64,000 nucleotides of DNA. Source: JAAXGI01 sp965206975 (GTDB lineage: Bacteria; Gemmatimonadota; Gemmatimonadetes; Longimicrobiales; Gaopeijiaceae). The DNA is taken from assembly GCA_965206975.1 (NCBI GenBank), contig OZ242253.1, forward strand, positions 1,054,001-1,118,000, read 5' to 3'. The notes below the pieces were generated by a model. That model was not told the origin of the DNA. It made no database searches and saw nothing but the letters and a program-made list of their open reading frames with translations. Positions 1-9,146 of the stretch are shown piece by piece. Position 1 is the first letter of the stretch. Each line of letters begins with the position of its first letter. Made by a program: the position numbers and the translations under genes.

Positions 1-41
1 CGTTCACCAAGTACGCGGTCGGTATGTGAGGTTGTTCGTCC

Positions 42-81
42 GCCGGTCGGCCCTTTTGCTGTAGGGCAAGGGCCGACCGGC
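42..81. terminator. Perfect 14-bp hairpin, terminator-like
   Basis: Bases 42-55 and 68-81 are perfect reverse complements (14 bp, GC-rich) around a 12-base loop. No run of T follows on either strand, so it may be a Rho-independent terminator of weak type or another structured element belonging to a gene left of the window. Confidence 0.45.
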
Positions 82-522
82 GAGACGTGGCAGAGCCGAG
101 GGGACGTCGGACGCGCCACGACCCGAACGCCGCGTGAGGGACTTCCTCGTTAGTGGGCAGCGTGGCCGCGTCACGGCAACGATGACGCTTTGTCCAGCCC
201 TCCTTCCATCGGAAAACCTAGCGGACGGCGGAGAGCGTTAGCGGGCGACGACGGTTCGCCACGGAGTCACCAGGCCCACCTGGATCCAGTCAGATCCATC
301 AGGAGCCGGGCGGGGTCGCGATCCTCGCCGACCCACACCTCCACCGGCAGGAGATGGGCAAGGCAGGACCAAGAACGCGGCAGGCATTGCCGCCACCACG
401 TCCCCGGCTCCGCGTGTCAGCTCAGGGCGACCGCATCCACCACAGAAAAGAAAAGAACCGGACCCTTGCAGCGGCCCGGCTCTCGACCTGATTGCTGTGG
501 CGAGAATTTGCCCCTGCCCATC
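82..522. other. Intergenic, no gene supported
   Basis: Open frames here (for example a TTG-initiated frame from 190) have unnatural Arg/Ser/Pro-rich composition and overlap the end of the NHL gene antisense. I see no gene, RNA or repeat in this stretch. Confidence 0.5.
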
Positions 523-1536
523 TCATCTGGGAATCGCAAATCTCATCAGCTTCATCCCCGCGTTCTCGCCCGCATAGAGAGTGCCGTTCTCGTCCACGGC
601 CACGCTCTCGGCCACTCGGACGGTGCCGCCGTCCGGCGGCGTCGCCGGCTTGATGTGGCCGGTGACGACTCCGTCCTTCGCGCTGCCGAAGCGAATCCCT
701 TCGGCTAGGTCCGCAACGTATAGAACATCGTCCGGGGTAACATAGAGCCCGCTCGGCGAGCCGAACTGGGTCCACGCGTCGATGAAGTTCCCTTCCTGAT
801 CAAAGATCTGCACCCGGTTATTGCCCCGGTCGGCCACGAAGAGTCGTCCCTCGGAATCGAGGGCGAGCCCATGCGCACCGTCGAGTTGACCCGGAGCCGA
901 ACCCTTGCCCCCCCACTCCTTGATGTAGGTCCCGTCTGCGGAGTACTTCACGATCCGCATGTTGGTATCCATCGGGGAATGCCCGTCGGCTACGAAGATG
1001 TCCCCATTCGCCGCGATGGCGACATCGGACGGACGGTTCAGTGTGTAGGGCGCCTCGCCGACGACACCCGGCTGCCCCAGAGTCAAGAGCAGTTCACCGT
1101 CCGGGCTGAGCTTGGAGATCTGGTGACCCTTCCCCTCCTCACCCCGCCCATCTGCCACCCAGACATTGCCCTCATGGTCCACCCAGAGGCCGTGAGGGAA
1201 GACGAACAACCCGCTACCGAAGCTCTGAACCAAGTTGCCGGAGCTGTCGAACTTGAGAATGGCGGGGAGATCCGAAACCGCGCAGCCAGGGCCATTGTAG
1301 TCGCCGCACCGCTCGAGAACCCAAAGATGTCGACGGTCTGGATCCATCTTGACACCAGTCGGCGCGCCCCACGCCCGGCCATCGGGAAGCTCCCCCCACA
1401 GCGCACCCGTCTCCTCGTACGAGTAGACCTCAGGGGCCTGCGCAAAGGCGTCACTCGAAGGCACCGCAAGGGCCACCACGACCGTAATCGCAACGACACC
1501 GCTGAAAATCATGTTCCTTAAGTCGAGAGGGTGCAT
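523..1536 (-). CDS. Secreted NHL-repeat protein
   Basis: Exported protein of 337 residues. It has a Sec-type signal peptide (hydrophobic residues about 10-32, ending in an A-F-A-Q-A cleavage context) followed by successive NHL blades with the recurring pattern HGLxVDxEGNVWVADG, DVAIAANGDIFVADGH and GLALDSEGRLFVADRGNNRVQIFD. Such beta-propellers resemble peptidyl-alpha-hydroxyglycine alpha-amidating lyase but also many binding proteins, so no reaction is assigned. The ATG start is preceded by a GGAGG about 9 bases upstream. A paralogue with the same blade order is found at 12135-13286 as a lipoprotein. HU lies upstream on the same strand but 440 bases away, so co-transcription is doubtful. Confidence 0.85.
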   Translation of the reverse strand: MHPLDLRNMIFSGVVAITVVVALAVPSSDAFAQAPEVYSYEETGALWGELPDGRAWGAPTGVKMDPDRRHLWVLERCGDYNGPGCAVSDLPAILKFDSSGNLVQSFGSGLFVFPHGLWVDHEGNVWVADGRGEEGKGHQISKLSPDGELLLTLGQPGVVGEAPYTLNRPSDVAIAANGDIFVADGHSPMDTNMRIVKYSADGTYIKEWGGKGSAPGQLDGAHGLALDSEGRLFVADRGNNRVQIFDQEGNFIDAWTQFGSPSGLYVTPDDVLYVADLAEGIRFGSAKDGVVTGHIKPATPPDGGTVRVAESVAVDENGTLYAGENAGMKLMRFAIPR

Positions 1537-1976
1537 CTTAGATGCCTCCAGAAGCTGCGGTCATTCCCGAAGAGTGTTCTTCAAGATGCTCGCGCGCCCC
1601 CTGGGCGGCAAGAATCGTCGGGCGCACGACGCACGGACCCGGATCGCACCTGGCGGCATCGGTTTGCCACCGGTGTTCGCCGGTGCGGCATCCCTGCCGA
1701 CGCTCCCGCGGGTCCCCGGTCATCAGCGGAATCCGCTACGACGCGGATGCCGGCCGGGGCAATGCCTCGAATTGGCACCGTGGCTCCGCGTGGTCCAGCC
1801 GGCCCAAGACACGCCGACGCCGCGGGAGCCAGAGGCGCCTTATGCCGTGAGGTTGCCCGGCACCGGGCAACCTCGACGTTCCGGCATCCCGCTTCGCATG
1901 AGGCGCCGCGCGCTGCCAAGCGACGGAATCGCGCGCCTGACCACGCCTGCCCCACGGGCCCCGACCGAGTGCGGCT
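1537..1976. other. Structured intergenic region between HU and NHL gene
   Basis: No convincing gene. The stretch is rich in inverted repeats: 1849-1860 with 1863-1874 (12 bp perfect, 2-base gap), 1702-1711 with 1820-1829 (10 bp perfect), and 1686-1691 with 1842-1847 (6 bp), the last two being nested. It could hold the HU terminator and a structured leader of the NHL gene (both on the minus strand). Confidence 0.4.
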
Positions 1977-2270
1977 CTATCCGGAGACCCGGTCCTTCAG
2001 ACTCTTCCCAACCTTGAAGGCCGGGTACCTTCCGGCAGCGATCTGGATCGTCTCGCCGGTAGCCGGGTTTCGGCCGGAGCGCGCGGCTCGCGTCTTGTTG
2101 TGAAACTTGCCGAACCCGGTGATGGATACCTCACCGTCCCCGTCAAGCTCAGACGCGATGATCCCCTCTCCCGACTTGGTTCCGAAGAGCGCATCGATGA
2201 CTTCCTCCGCCTTCGCCCTGGTGAGACCGGTCTGACTCGCCAGTGTCCGCGTCAACTCGCCTTTGTTCAC
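1977..2270 (-). CDS. hup: HU-family DNA-binding protein
   Basis: Small nucleoid protein of 97 residues that bends DNA as a dimer. The order is classical: N-terminal helices (NKGELTRTLASQTGLTRAKA), then the beta-arm region with the HU signature GFGKFHNKTRAARSGRNP and the closing KVGKSLKDRV. I chose the GTG at 2270 because it aligns with the usual HU N-terminus (M-N-K-x-E-L) and has GGAGGGG six bases upstream; a longer frame to 2321 adds an atypical Arg-rich tail. It is monocistronic as far as can be seen. The linker between the second helix and the arms (GTKSGEGIIASELDGDGE) is longer than in E. coli HU. Confidence 0.95.
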   Translation of the reverse strand: MNKGELTRTLASQTGLTRAKAEEVIDALFGTKSGEGIIASELDGDGEVSITGFGKFHNKTRAARSGRNPATGETIQIAAGRYPAFKVGKSLKDRVSG

Positions 2271-2374
2271 GTAGCCCCTCCCTCGCTGGTATGTGTGCCT
2301 GCCAAGCAACCGAGAGCGCACTCCGGTCCGCCCAGTGGGACGAGCGGTTCTCCGGACGCGCCGCTATAGTTTGG

Positions 2375-2641
2375 CTAGTCGTGCCCGTTTAGTGAAGTGG
2401 CACGACCGCGCTCCCCGTCCACTCGGGCGGCGGCCGTGAATGCCGGGGAACCGGTTCCCCTGAAGAGAGCGGAACCTCCCTCCGCACGGTACCCGTAGTA
2501 TCCGCTACCGCTCTGCCCAAAGGCCACGGCTTCATCTCGTTCCGGCGTGCGTGCCTCCTCTCCAACCCACTCTCCGGGCGGGGCCGCGGCCGGCACCGCC
2601 TCAGGAATCTCCGCATCGCGCCCAACGTTGTCTTCATCCAT
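2375..2641 (-). CDS. Doubtful small ORF between HU and SDR
   Basis: An ATG-initiated frame of 88 residues, acidic at the N-terminus and with a Gly/Tyr patch (SGSGYYGYRAEGG). I recognise no family, there is no good ribosome-binding site, and it occupies the divergent promoter region between HU (minus) and the SDR (plus). It may be non-coding. The rest of 2271-2709 shows nothing else. Confidence 0.25.
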   Translation of the reverse strand: MDEDNVGRDAEIPEAVPAAAPPGEWVGEEARTPERDEAVAFGQSGSGYYGYRAEGGSALFRGTGSPAFTAAARVDGERGRATSLNGHD

Positions 2642-2709
2642 CGCGTCCGCGAGCTTTACGCCGCCGCACGGCTAGGCGCACGAAGTGACTCGTACATGGA
2701 GGAGCACAC

Positions 2710-3411
2710 ATGGAGATGGCAGGCGCGGTCGCGGTCGTGACGGGAGGAAGCGAGGGAATTGGTCGCGCAATCGCGGAAGCCCTTAAGGCAGAAGGGTGCA
2801 GGGTGACGATCATGGCACGGCGCGAGGATGTCCTCAGGGAGGCGGCTTCGGAGCTTGGGGTCGATTGGATCGTCGGCGACGTGTCCGTCGAGGCCGATGC
2901 CACCCGTGCCGTGGCCAGAGTGGTGGCAAAGCATGGACGCCTCGATATCCTGGTCAACAACGCCGGCTTCGGCCTGTGGAAGCCTCTCGTTGAGATGGAG
3001 CTGTCGGAGCTCGAGAGCGTCTACCGGACGAATGTCTTCGGTGCCTTCCTGATGGGACGCGAGGCCGCGCGGCAATTCGTCGCCCAGGGAAGCGGGAACC
3101 TCATCAACATCTCGTCGACCTCGGGTCTCCGGGGAAATCGCGGGAGCACCGCCTACAGCTCCTCCAAATTCGCGCTTCGCGGGATGACCGAGTGCTGGCG
3201 CGACGAGCTCCGCCGTCACGACGTGCGGGTGATCCTCGTCAACCCGAGCGAGGTCCTGACGAGCTTTGCCTCAAAGGTAGGTTGGGATCAGGAGTACTCT
3301 CCGAAGAAGCTGTCGACCGGGGAAATCGCGGACGCAATCGTCGGCGCACTGAGGATCGACGACCGCGGCTTCATCCCGGAGTTTTCCGTCTTCGCGACGA
3401 ATCCGTACTGA
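2710..3411 (+). CDS. Short-chain dehydrogenase/reductase
   Basis: Classical SDR of 233 residues, soluble NAD(P)-dependent oxidoreductase. The cofactor motif TGGSEGIG sits near residue 11, NNAG near 84, and the catalytic Ser with Y-S-S-S-K near 140-155. The residue after the second strand (ARRED) suggests NADP(H). The C-terminal region is short, and substrate cannot be inferred. The start is firm: GGAGGAG at 2698-2704 precedes ATG at 2710. It stands alone, convergent with the exported lectin-like gene downstream. Confidence 0.88.
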   Translation: MEMAGAVAVVTGGSEGIGRAIAEALKAEGCRVTIMARREDVLREAASELGVDWIVGDVSVEADATRAVARVVAKHGRLDILVNNAGFGLWKPLVEMELSELESVYRTNVFGAFLMGREAARQFVAQGSGNLINISSTSGLRGNRGSTAYSSSKFALRGMTECWRDELRRHDVRVILVNPSEVLTSFASKVGWDQEYSPKKLSTGEIADAIVGALRIDDRGFIPEFSVFATNPY

Positions 3412-3495
3412 ATCACCGGGTGCCCTGGCCACCGGTCCGGCCTACCCACCGAACGTGCGAAGGGAGGCCGAGTCCTCCTGCCCAAGCAATCTCCC

Positions 3496-4158
3496 TCAGT
3501 CGGCCGCGAAGCAGTAGAAAAGTCCGGCGCCGCCCGTCGCCACGAGCTGGTCCTGTGCGCACCCCTGGCTTGGATGGGCCTGGTTCCAGGGTGAGCCCGG
3601 GGTCTGAAAGGTGAAGCGATCGTGGTGACCGAGCATCGCGCTCCCTTCGCCGCTACTCGTCCAGTTGTTGCAGGTCCGGTCATCGCCCGGGGGGAAGGCG
3701 GTCCCGTCCATCTGGGTCCCCGTCAGGACATCGTGCATGTTCGGTGAATCCCCCGCTGCGCCCGAATTCACCGTCTCCCCCCGCTCATTCAGGGAGTGCT
3801 CGTAGTTGAGATTCGCGTTGTTGTAGTGGAGGTCGTCCACATCAGCCGCAACTCGCAGACCCGCCGCATTGAACCAAGGCCCCTCGCCGATCCGGTCCCT
3901 CGCGTTCACGGCCGCCTGCCCGTTCGAGGCCTGCGTGCTAAGATAGGCCCGCCAGGTCCGGTCGCCCGCACCTGCGGCCTCGGCCAGCGTCTGGCACTGC
4001 GCATCGGCGCCCTCGAGGCCGCCGAGATCCCCGCCGTTGCCCGGGCCGACACTCGTGATGAAGAAGCCAAGCGGCTCGTCCTGAGCCAGCGCTGCTCCGG
4101 GAAGCGCCACGACGAAAAACGCGACCAGTGATACCGCAACGAGTTGCTCCATCCTCAT
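3496..4158 (-). CDS. Exported lectin/endostatin-like domain protein
   Basis: About 220 residues with a signal peptide (LVAVSLVAFFVVALPGAALA followed by Q). The mature part starts with FFITSVGPGNGGDLGGLEGADAQC and ends with a Cys near the C-terminus (FYCFAAD). This pattern (phrase on sample-handling Cys, TWRAYLS, CNNWTSS, GHHDRF) matches bacterial exported domains of the collagen-XV/XVIII trimer or C-type-lectin-like fold. Function is unknown, probably carbohydrate or surface binding. Of three in-frame ATGs (4167, 4158, 4152) I chose 4158, which places AGGAG nine bases upstream. No neighbour suggests a partner. Confidence 0.75.
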   Translation of the reverse strand: MRMEQLVAVSLVAFFVVALPGAALAQDEPLGFFITSVGPGNGGDLGGLEGADAQCQTLAEAAGAGDRTWRAYLSTQASNGQAAVNARDRIGEGPWFNAAGLRVAADVDDLHYNNANLNYEHSLNERGETVNSGAAGDSPNMHDVLTGTQMDGTAFPPGDDRTCNNWTSSGEGSAMLGHHDRFTFQTPGSPWNQAHPSQGCAQDQLVATGGAGLFYCFAAD

Positions 4159-4640
4159 CGTCCTCATCTCCTGTCTGAAGGGCACCAGGCGCCGGGCGCG
4201 TTCTCTCCGTACCGGCCCCGCGCCGAATGATGTCTGAGCCAAGTGAATCTACGTAGTGCGTATCGCTCAAGCACATCGCCGGGACAGGCGGAGCCCCGCC
4301 CGCTGGCCCGCGAACATCAATGCTGCCGCGAGCCGGGATACTACCTGGAATCCACCTTTGCCGTGCCCCCGGACCGTCCCACGAAGTAGCACCATCCCGG
4401 AGGCCGGGGTACCGCGAGTACCTGTACGTACAAGGTCGACTTCCGGCTGGACACGACGCTCTACCTCGTCAACTGGCTCGCCTCCGAAGCCCGGAAGGAG
4501 CACTCCCCCTCGATGACAGGGCAACCGGCGGCAGGCGATCTCCTCGGCGAAAAGCGCTCATTGGACGACGACAGCCCCTGGGCCCCTCGCACTCTTCCTG
4601 GTCCTCCCGCTGGCTCGGCTTGACCCGTGCGTGACCGGGC
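4159..4640. other. Intergenic with possible decayed coding fragments
   Basis: No intact gene. On the plus strand two short frames look protein-like: about 4312-4389 ending (GYYLESTFAVPPDRPTK then stop) and about 4387-4623 (VDFRLDTTLYLVNWLASEAR). They sit in different frames without a start or ribosome-binding site, which is what a decayed gene would leave. No family was recognised. Confidence 0.3.
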
Positions 4641-6344
4641 TTACTCGAACGACTCACTGAACGCCCGCCGCTGCTCCGGGGTGCCGAGCGCGATCAGAGC
4701 CGCGCCCGGACCCAGGACTCCTGCCTCGAAAGGCTGGGGGCGGATGCGACCATTCTCACGGACGGCAATCACATTCAAGCCGGTTCGCTCGCTGATCTCG
4801 GCGTCGGCAAGGGTGTGACCCGAAAGACCCTCGGGGAGCGGAATGTCGAAGAGGCCGACACCTTCGCCGAGCATCACGAGCTCGCGCTCCTCAACGGCCG
4901 ACGACACCGCCTCCACACCAAGGGCGGCATAGCTCAGGACGAAATCCGCGCCCGCCCTCAGGATCGCCTCGATATTGCGGTTATGCGTGACGCGGGTAAG
5001 GATCCGGGCATTGGGGTTCAGCCGCCGACAGTACACGGTGAGGTACACGTTCATCGCGTCGTCGTGGGTGGTGAGAAGGATCGAGGGTGCGTCCTCGATC
5101 CCAGCCTCCTCGAGAAGGACACGATCGGCTGCGTCACCCACGAAGAGCCCGTCCGGGACGTCTCCGATCCGCCTCGAGACACTTTCGTCCCGCTCCACCA
5201 TGTGCACTCGGACGCCCCGCTCCTTGAGCGCCCTCGCAGCGGCGCACCCTACCTTTCCGCCGCCGATCACGATCACCGGGTTCGGGTTCGCGTCATAAAT
5301 CGCGAGCGCTTCGTCGAGCTCCCGGATCTGCGCTGGCGTCCCCATCACGATCGCCATGGAGGCCGGCTCCAAGAGGTAATCGGGCCCAACCCAGCGGAGT
5401 GCACCCCGCTCCCAGGCGCCAACGATCGTCACGCCAAGCGCCTCGCGAAGCTTCGTCTCCCGGATCCTCCGACCCTGAAACGGCGTCTCCTGGACGGGGA
5501 ATTCGGCGAGGACGACGTCGTCGAGCTTCCCGATCACGTTCGCGCGGGCGCTCCCCGCGCTCACTCGACGGGCAAGGTGCTCGCCGAGGCGTCTCTTCAA
5601 GAGCAGGACGTGGCTCGAGCCGCTCAGTTCCAGGATATCGACAGAGTCCTCGGACTCCGCGATCGCGAGGATCGGCACTGTCGAAGTGCACGCCCGTACG
5701 GTCAGAATAATGTTGCTGTTGACGGTATCGGACGCGTTCGCGAGAAGGAGGCGGGCCTGCTCGACGCGCGCGGCCGCATACGTGTCGATTGCATCAATCT
5801 CACCCGTGATCACGTGGTGGCCCTCGTCGTGCATCTGCCGTGCAGCGACGGGGTCGGGCTCGATGACATAGGCGGGAATTCCGGCCGCCTGAAGCCGTTC
5901 CATTAGACCCAGCGCGATTGGGTCGTTTGCACAAATGATGACGTGCCCCGAGACATCGGCCGGCACCGAGCGAAGCGCCTTCAACCGACGATAGCTCTGC
6001 TGCTCGAGCCACGGCGTATATACGAACCGGATGAAGAGGAAGGGAAGAATGATGAGGAGGAGGACGACCCCGGAAATCAGGACGACGGTGCTGAAGGCAC
6101 GCCCCAGGTCGGTCGCGAAGGTGATATCCCCGAATCCGAGGGTGCTCATCACCGTAAGCGCCCAGTAGATCCCGGTGAACCAGGAGTGCTCCTGCCCTTC
6201 CCGTGCCATCAGGATGTGGAAGACCCAACCGTAAAACACGACGAGGGCGACCAGCGCGAGGAGGTACCTGCCGAAGGGCGCGTGGCGCTGGGTCAGCTTT
6301 CCCAGCGACGTGAGAGAAACGAGATGGGATACGATCGTCTTCAC
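4641..6344 (-). CDS. Two-TM potassium channel with tandem RCK (TrkA-N/TrkA-C) modules
   Basis: Ligand-gated K+ channel subunit of 567 residues in the inner membrane. TM1 is about residues 27-46, the pore helix and selectivity filter TLGFGD are at 68-73, TM2 about 83-108. Two cytoplasmic RCK units follow. The first (about 133-345) starts VIICANDPIALG, so it lacks the Gly-rich nucleotide loop; the second (about 353-567) has the intact loop VIVIGGGKVG and a C-terminal RCK-C part. This tandem arrangement is that of GsuK-type channels, which are regulated by NAD+/ADP and Ca2+; regulation here is inferred. Start is GTG with a weak ribosome-binding site. It is flanked by the IS481-type element, whose insertion lies about 100 bases upstream of the start. 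Confidence 0.9.
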   Translation of the reverse strand: MKTIVSHLVSLTSLGKLTQRHAPFGRYLLALVALVVFYGWVFHILMAREGQEHSWFTGIYWALTVMSTLGFGDITFATDLGRAFSTVVLISGVVLLLIILPFLFIRFVYTPWLEQQSYRRLKALRSVPADVSGHVIICANDPIALGLMERLQAAGIPAYVIEPDPVAARQMHDEGHHVITGEIDAIDTYAAARVEQARLLLANASDTVNSNIILTVRACTSTVPILAIAESEDSVDILELSGSSHVLLLKRRLGEHLARRVSAGSARANVIGKLDDVVLAEFPVQETPFQGRRIRETKLREALGVTIVGAWERGALRWVGPDYLLEPASMAIVMGTPAQIRELDEALAIYDANPNPVIVIGGGKVGCAAARALKERGVRVHMVERDESVSRRIGDVPDGLFVGDAADRVLLEEAGIEDAPSILLTTHDDAMNVYLTVYCRRLNPNARILTRVTHNRNIEAILRAGADFVLSYAALGVEAVSSAVEERELVMLGEGVGLFDIPLPEGLSGHTLADAEISERTGLNVIAVRENGRIRPQPFEAGVLGPGAALIALGTPEQRRAFSESFE

Positions 6345-6452
6345 CTCGGGCCGGACTCCCTATATCGGACCGTGCTAGGCGGACTCGATGGAAAACATAG
6401 TGATCCGCTGCCTTGCCGTGCACCGCTCGAAGCACCCCGGCGGGACCCGGAT

Positions 6453-6485
6453 TGTACAGAGATGGTAATGACCTGACAGTCGGCC
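6453..6485. repeat. Left terminal inverted repeat of IS481-type element
   Basis: 33 bases, matching 7652-7684 in inverse orientation at 32 positions (one C/T difference at position 20). Confidence 0.93.
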
Positions 6486-6501
6486 CTCGCCGGAGCTGCG
6501 T

Positions 6502-7570
6502 CTAGGCTGCCTTCTTGTTGGCGTCCTCCTTCTTGGCCTTTGCGGCCTTCCTGGCGACCGGGAGACCGGCCTTGAAGACCTGGTAGGGCGTGCGGCCCTC
6601 CATGGCTCGGCCTCGGTGCGGTCGCTTGCGGTTGTAGGTCTCGAGGTAGGCCTCCAGGTCGGTCTGCATCTCCTCGACGGTCTCGTACCAGGTGGTGCGG
6701 CCCTTCACCCTCAAGTGCTCGTCGAGGAGCGTGCGATGGAAGCGCTCGATGAAGCCGTTGGACTGGGGCCTGCCCACCTTCGTCGTACGGTGCTCGATGT
6801 CCTCGAGCTGAAGGAAGAGCTCGTAGGGGTGACGGTCCGGACGGCCACAGCACTCGCGGCCGTTGTCACTGAGCACGGTCTTCACCCGGACCCGGTGCTC
6901 CTCGAAGAAGGGCAGCACGTCGTTGTGGATCACCTGCACCGCCGTGAGCGGAAGCTTGCTCGTGTAGAACCGGCCCCAGGCGTAGCGGCTGAAGCAATCG
7001 AGCACGGTCTGCAGGTACACCTTTCCGACCCCCTTCAGCGTTCCGACAAAGAACGTGTCCACGGCCACGAGGTCGCCCGGGTAGTGGACTTCGATGTGGC
7101 GCTCCCGGAACTCGGGGCTGAAGCGCTCCAGCAGCGCGATCTGCTCGGCGGTCAGCTTCAGCTTCCGTTCCCTCGCCGTCTCTTCGAGCCTGAGCAGCCG
7201 TTCGTGCTTCGTCGTCAGGCCGTGGACGACCCCACACCCCACGCACCCCCCCTGAGCTGACCTGGATCCCTCCCAGCAGCAACGCATCCGCGACCCGCTG
7301 GGCTCCCTGCGTCGGACACGCCAGACTGTGCTCCAGAATCGCCGCCTCGACCTTCTCGCCCACTCGGTTCGGGTGCGGTCCCTTCGGCCCCGGTAGCTGG
7401 TCGATCAGTCCCTCGGCCCCGTAGAGCTGGAAGTTGCGTCGGATCTCGTAGAACTGCTGACGGCTATAGCCCACGATGTGGCACGCCTTGCTCACGTTGC
7501 CGAGCTCCTGGGCCAGCTGTAGCAGGCTCAGCTTGCGACGCGCTATCTTCTCCTTCTGGACGGTGGTCAT
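6502..7570 (-). pseudogene. Frameshifted IS481-family transposase
   Basis: Two frames together make one transposase. The first (from ATG 7570, with GGGAGAG upstream) holds the helix-turn-helix part (LAQELGNVSKACHIVGYSRQ) up to SSGGVRGVW. The second continues HGLTTKHERLLRLEE and holds the DDE integrase core: VAVDTF (D), SDNGREC (D) and GRPQSNGFIERFHRT (E), to the stop at 6502. The reading frame changes near 7224; removal of one G (plus strand, 7224/7225) restores VWGRHGL. IS481 transposases are normally one frame, so this copy is probably inactive in cis unless the shift is a sequencing error. Confidence 0.88.
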
Positions 7571-7651
7571 CTTCTCTCCCGTGCTAAGTGAGTGACTTCG
7601 ACATCTCTCAATTAGCTCCGGCGAGGGCGGTTGGCCACCGTCACCTCTCGT

Positions 7652-7684
7652 GGCCGACTGTCAGATCATTACCATCTCTGTACA
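7652..7684. repeat. Right terminal inverted repeat of IS481-type element
   Basis: 33 bases, inverse partner of 6453-6485; the 7-bp duplication CCCGGAT follows directly at 7685-7691. Confidence 0.93.
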
Positions 7685-7891
7685 CCCGGATGGATGCGAA
7701 CGCGGGGGTCCTCACCCTCGGCGCCGGAGAGCCTCTTAACCCGCGGGGGGCCGGCGACGCTCGGCAGGCGCGCCGAAGACCACCATCGCACGGCGGAGGA
7801 CCACGGCCGGGAAACCGCAACGTCCTAAGCACTGCAGACCTTAGCGTCTCGCAGAGAGCCGATGCAACACGGGCGCGGCCGACCCAGTGGT

Positions 7892-9142
7892 TCAGGGAAT
7901 CCGGGCCGTCACCTCCCCGATCCTCCCCCCCGGCGGGAAGCCACTCGGGACGGTCTCCGGGATCGTGCGGTCGAAGTCGGGGTCTGTCAGCGCCTCCAGA
8001 AAGGCCACGATATCGGCCATCTCCCGCTCCGACATGTTGTCCACACCCCTGAACTGTCCGGAGAGCGTGCCCCGGGAAGTCTCGGTGCCGGCAACGGCGT
8101 CACCGGCGGTTCGCCGCCTCTGGCGCCGGTCGGCTACGTTGGGATTCTCGGATCGCCCCCGGTCGTAGAACTCGAGGACCTCCTCCAGCGTCTCCAGCAT
8201 CCCATTGTGCATGTAGGGCGCGGTCAGGGCCACGTTCCGCAGGGTCGGGGTCCGGAAGCGGAACCGTCCATCCCCCACATCGGGTTCCGACAGAAGCGGA
8301 TTCTCCGCAACGCCCTCGGCGACCAAGTCGAAATCGGACAGCATCGGACCGTCGTGACAATTCGTGCAGTCCGCGTCGTCGAACGCCTCGAGCCCCCGCC
8401 TTTGCTGAGGGGTCAGGGCATCCTCATCGCCTGCGAAAAATTGGTCGTACGGACTACCTCGAGTCACCAAAGAGCGCTCGAACGCTGCGATCGCATCGGC
8501 GATCTGCCCGGGCGCGATGCGAGTATCGGGGCCGAACACCTCCTGGAAGAGGGTCACGTACTCTGGAATCGCCCGGAGCCTCGCCACCACCGAGTCCACG
8601 GCCAGCCCCTCGGGGTAGGCGTCCCCTCGCATCTCCTCTCGGAGCGTCAGGGGCAGGAGCGCTTGCGACTCGAGGCCTCGCACACGGCGATCCCAGAACA
8701 TCGGTGCCCGCGCCGCAATCTCGTCGTCGACACTCGCAGGCAGCAGCGCGAACTCGTCTGCCCGCCGGCCGCCGCGGCGCCGGCGCCGCTCGACGCCGTT
8801 GAAGGCGACGTTCAGGACCGTGGGAGTGTTCCGCTCAAGGACGGGGATCTCGCCGCCGGAGAGGTCGACACGTTCCGGCCCCAAGCCCACGGACCGGGTT
8901 CCCAGAGCGAGGGCTCGCCCATCCGCATACGCGAAATCGGGGTGGTGACAGGCGGCGCAAGCGACATCCATTTCTCCCGACAGCACCGGGTCCCAGAAGA
9001 GGAGCCGTCCGAGCTCCAAGGCCGAGATCGCCTGTCCGGGCCGTGCCGCGCTTCGGGCCGGGAAGCTCGAGGCGATCAGGAGGAATCCAGCCCCCACTGT
9101 CAGGAGAGAGAGCAGCGCACCGACTCGCACGAGACGCCTCAT
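7892..9142 (-). CDS. Di-haem cytochrome c peroxidase / MauG family, exported
   Basis: Periplasmic enzyme of 416 residues with signal peptide (residues about 4-32). Two c-type haem sites are visible: CAACH (about residue 62-66) and CTNCH (about 262-266). Further family marks are RNTPTVLNVAF, FWDRRVRGLESQALLPL and TPTLRNVALTAPYMHNG. The family reduces H2O2 with electrons from cytochrome c, or in MauG oxidises protein residues; which applies is not decidable here. The gene starts four bases after the stop of the TolC-family gene, so the two are surely one transcript. Confidence 0.92.
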   Translation of the reverse strand: MRRLVRVGALLSLLTVGAGFLLIASSFPARSAARPGQAISALELGRLLFWDPVLSGEMDVACAACHHPDFAYADGRALALGTRSVGLGPERVDLSGGEIPVLERNTPTVLNVAFNGVERRRRRGGRRADEFALLPASVDDEIAARAPMFWDRRVRGLESQALLPLTLREEMRGDAYPEGLAVDSVVARLRAIPEYVTLFQEVFGPDTRIAPGQIADAIAAFERSLVTRGSPYDQFFAGDEDALTPQQRRGLEAFDDADCTNCHDGPMLSDFDLVAEGVAENPLLSEPDVGDGRFRFRTPTLRNVALTAPYMHNGMLETLEEVLEFYDRGRSENPNVADRRQRRRTAGDAVAGTETSRGTLSGQFRGVDNMSEREMADIVAFLEALTDPDFDRTIPETVPSGFPPGGRIGEVTARIP

Positions 9143-9146
9143 GGCT

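Larger units (their letters stand above)
6453..7684 (-). mobile_element. IS481-family-type insertion sequence, complete ends
   Basis: The element has 33-bp terminal inverted repeats (6453-6485 and 7652-7684, 32 of 33 matching) beginning TGTACA, and a second 14-bp perfect inverted repeat just inside (6484-6497 with 7614-7627). It is flanked by a 7-bp direct repeat CCCGGAT (6446-6452 and 7685-7691), a target-site duplication. Length 1232 bp. TGT ends and the transposase type agree with IS481. Confidence 0.93.

Noticed and set aside
190..708. 172-residue plus-strand frame at the left end
   Set aside because: TTG start, Arg/Ser-rich, overlaps the NHL gene antisense; no family features.
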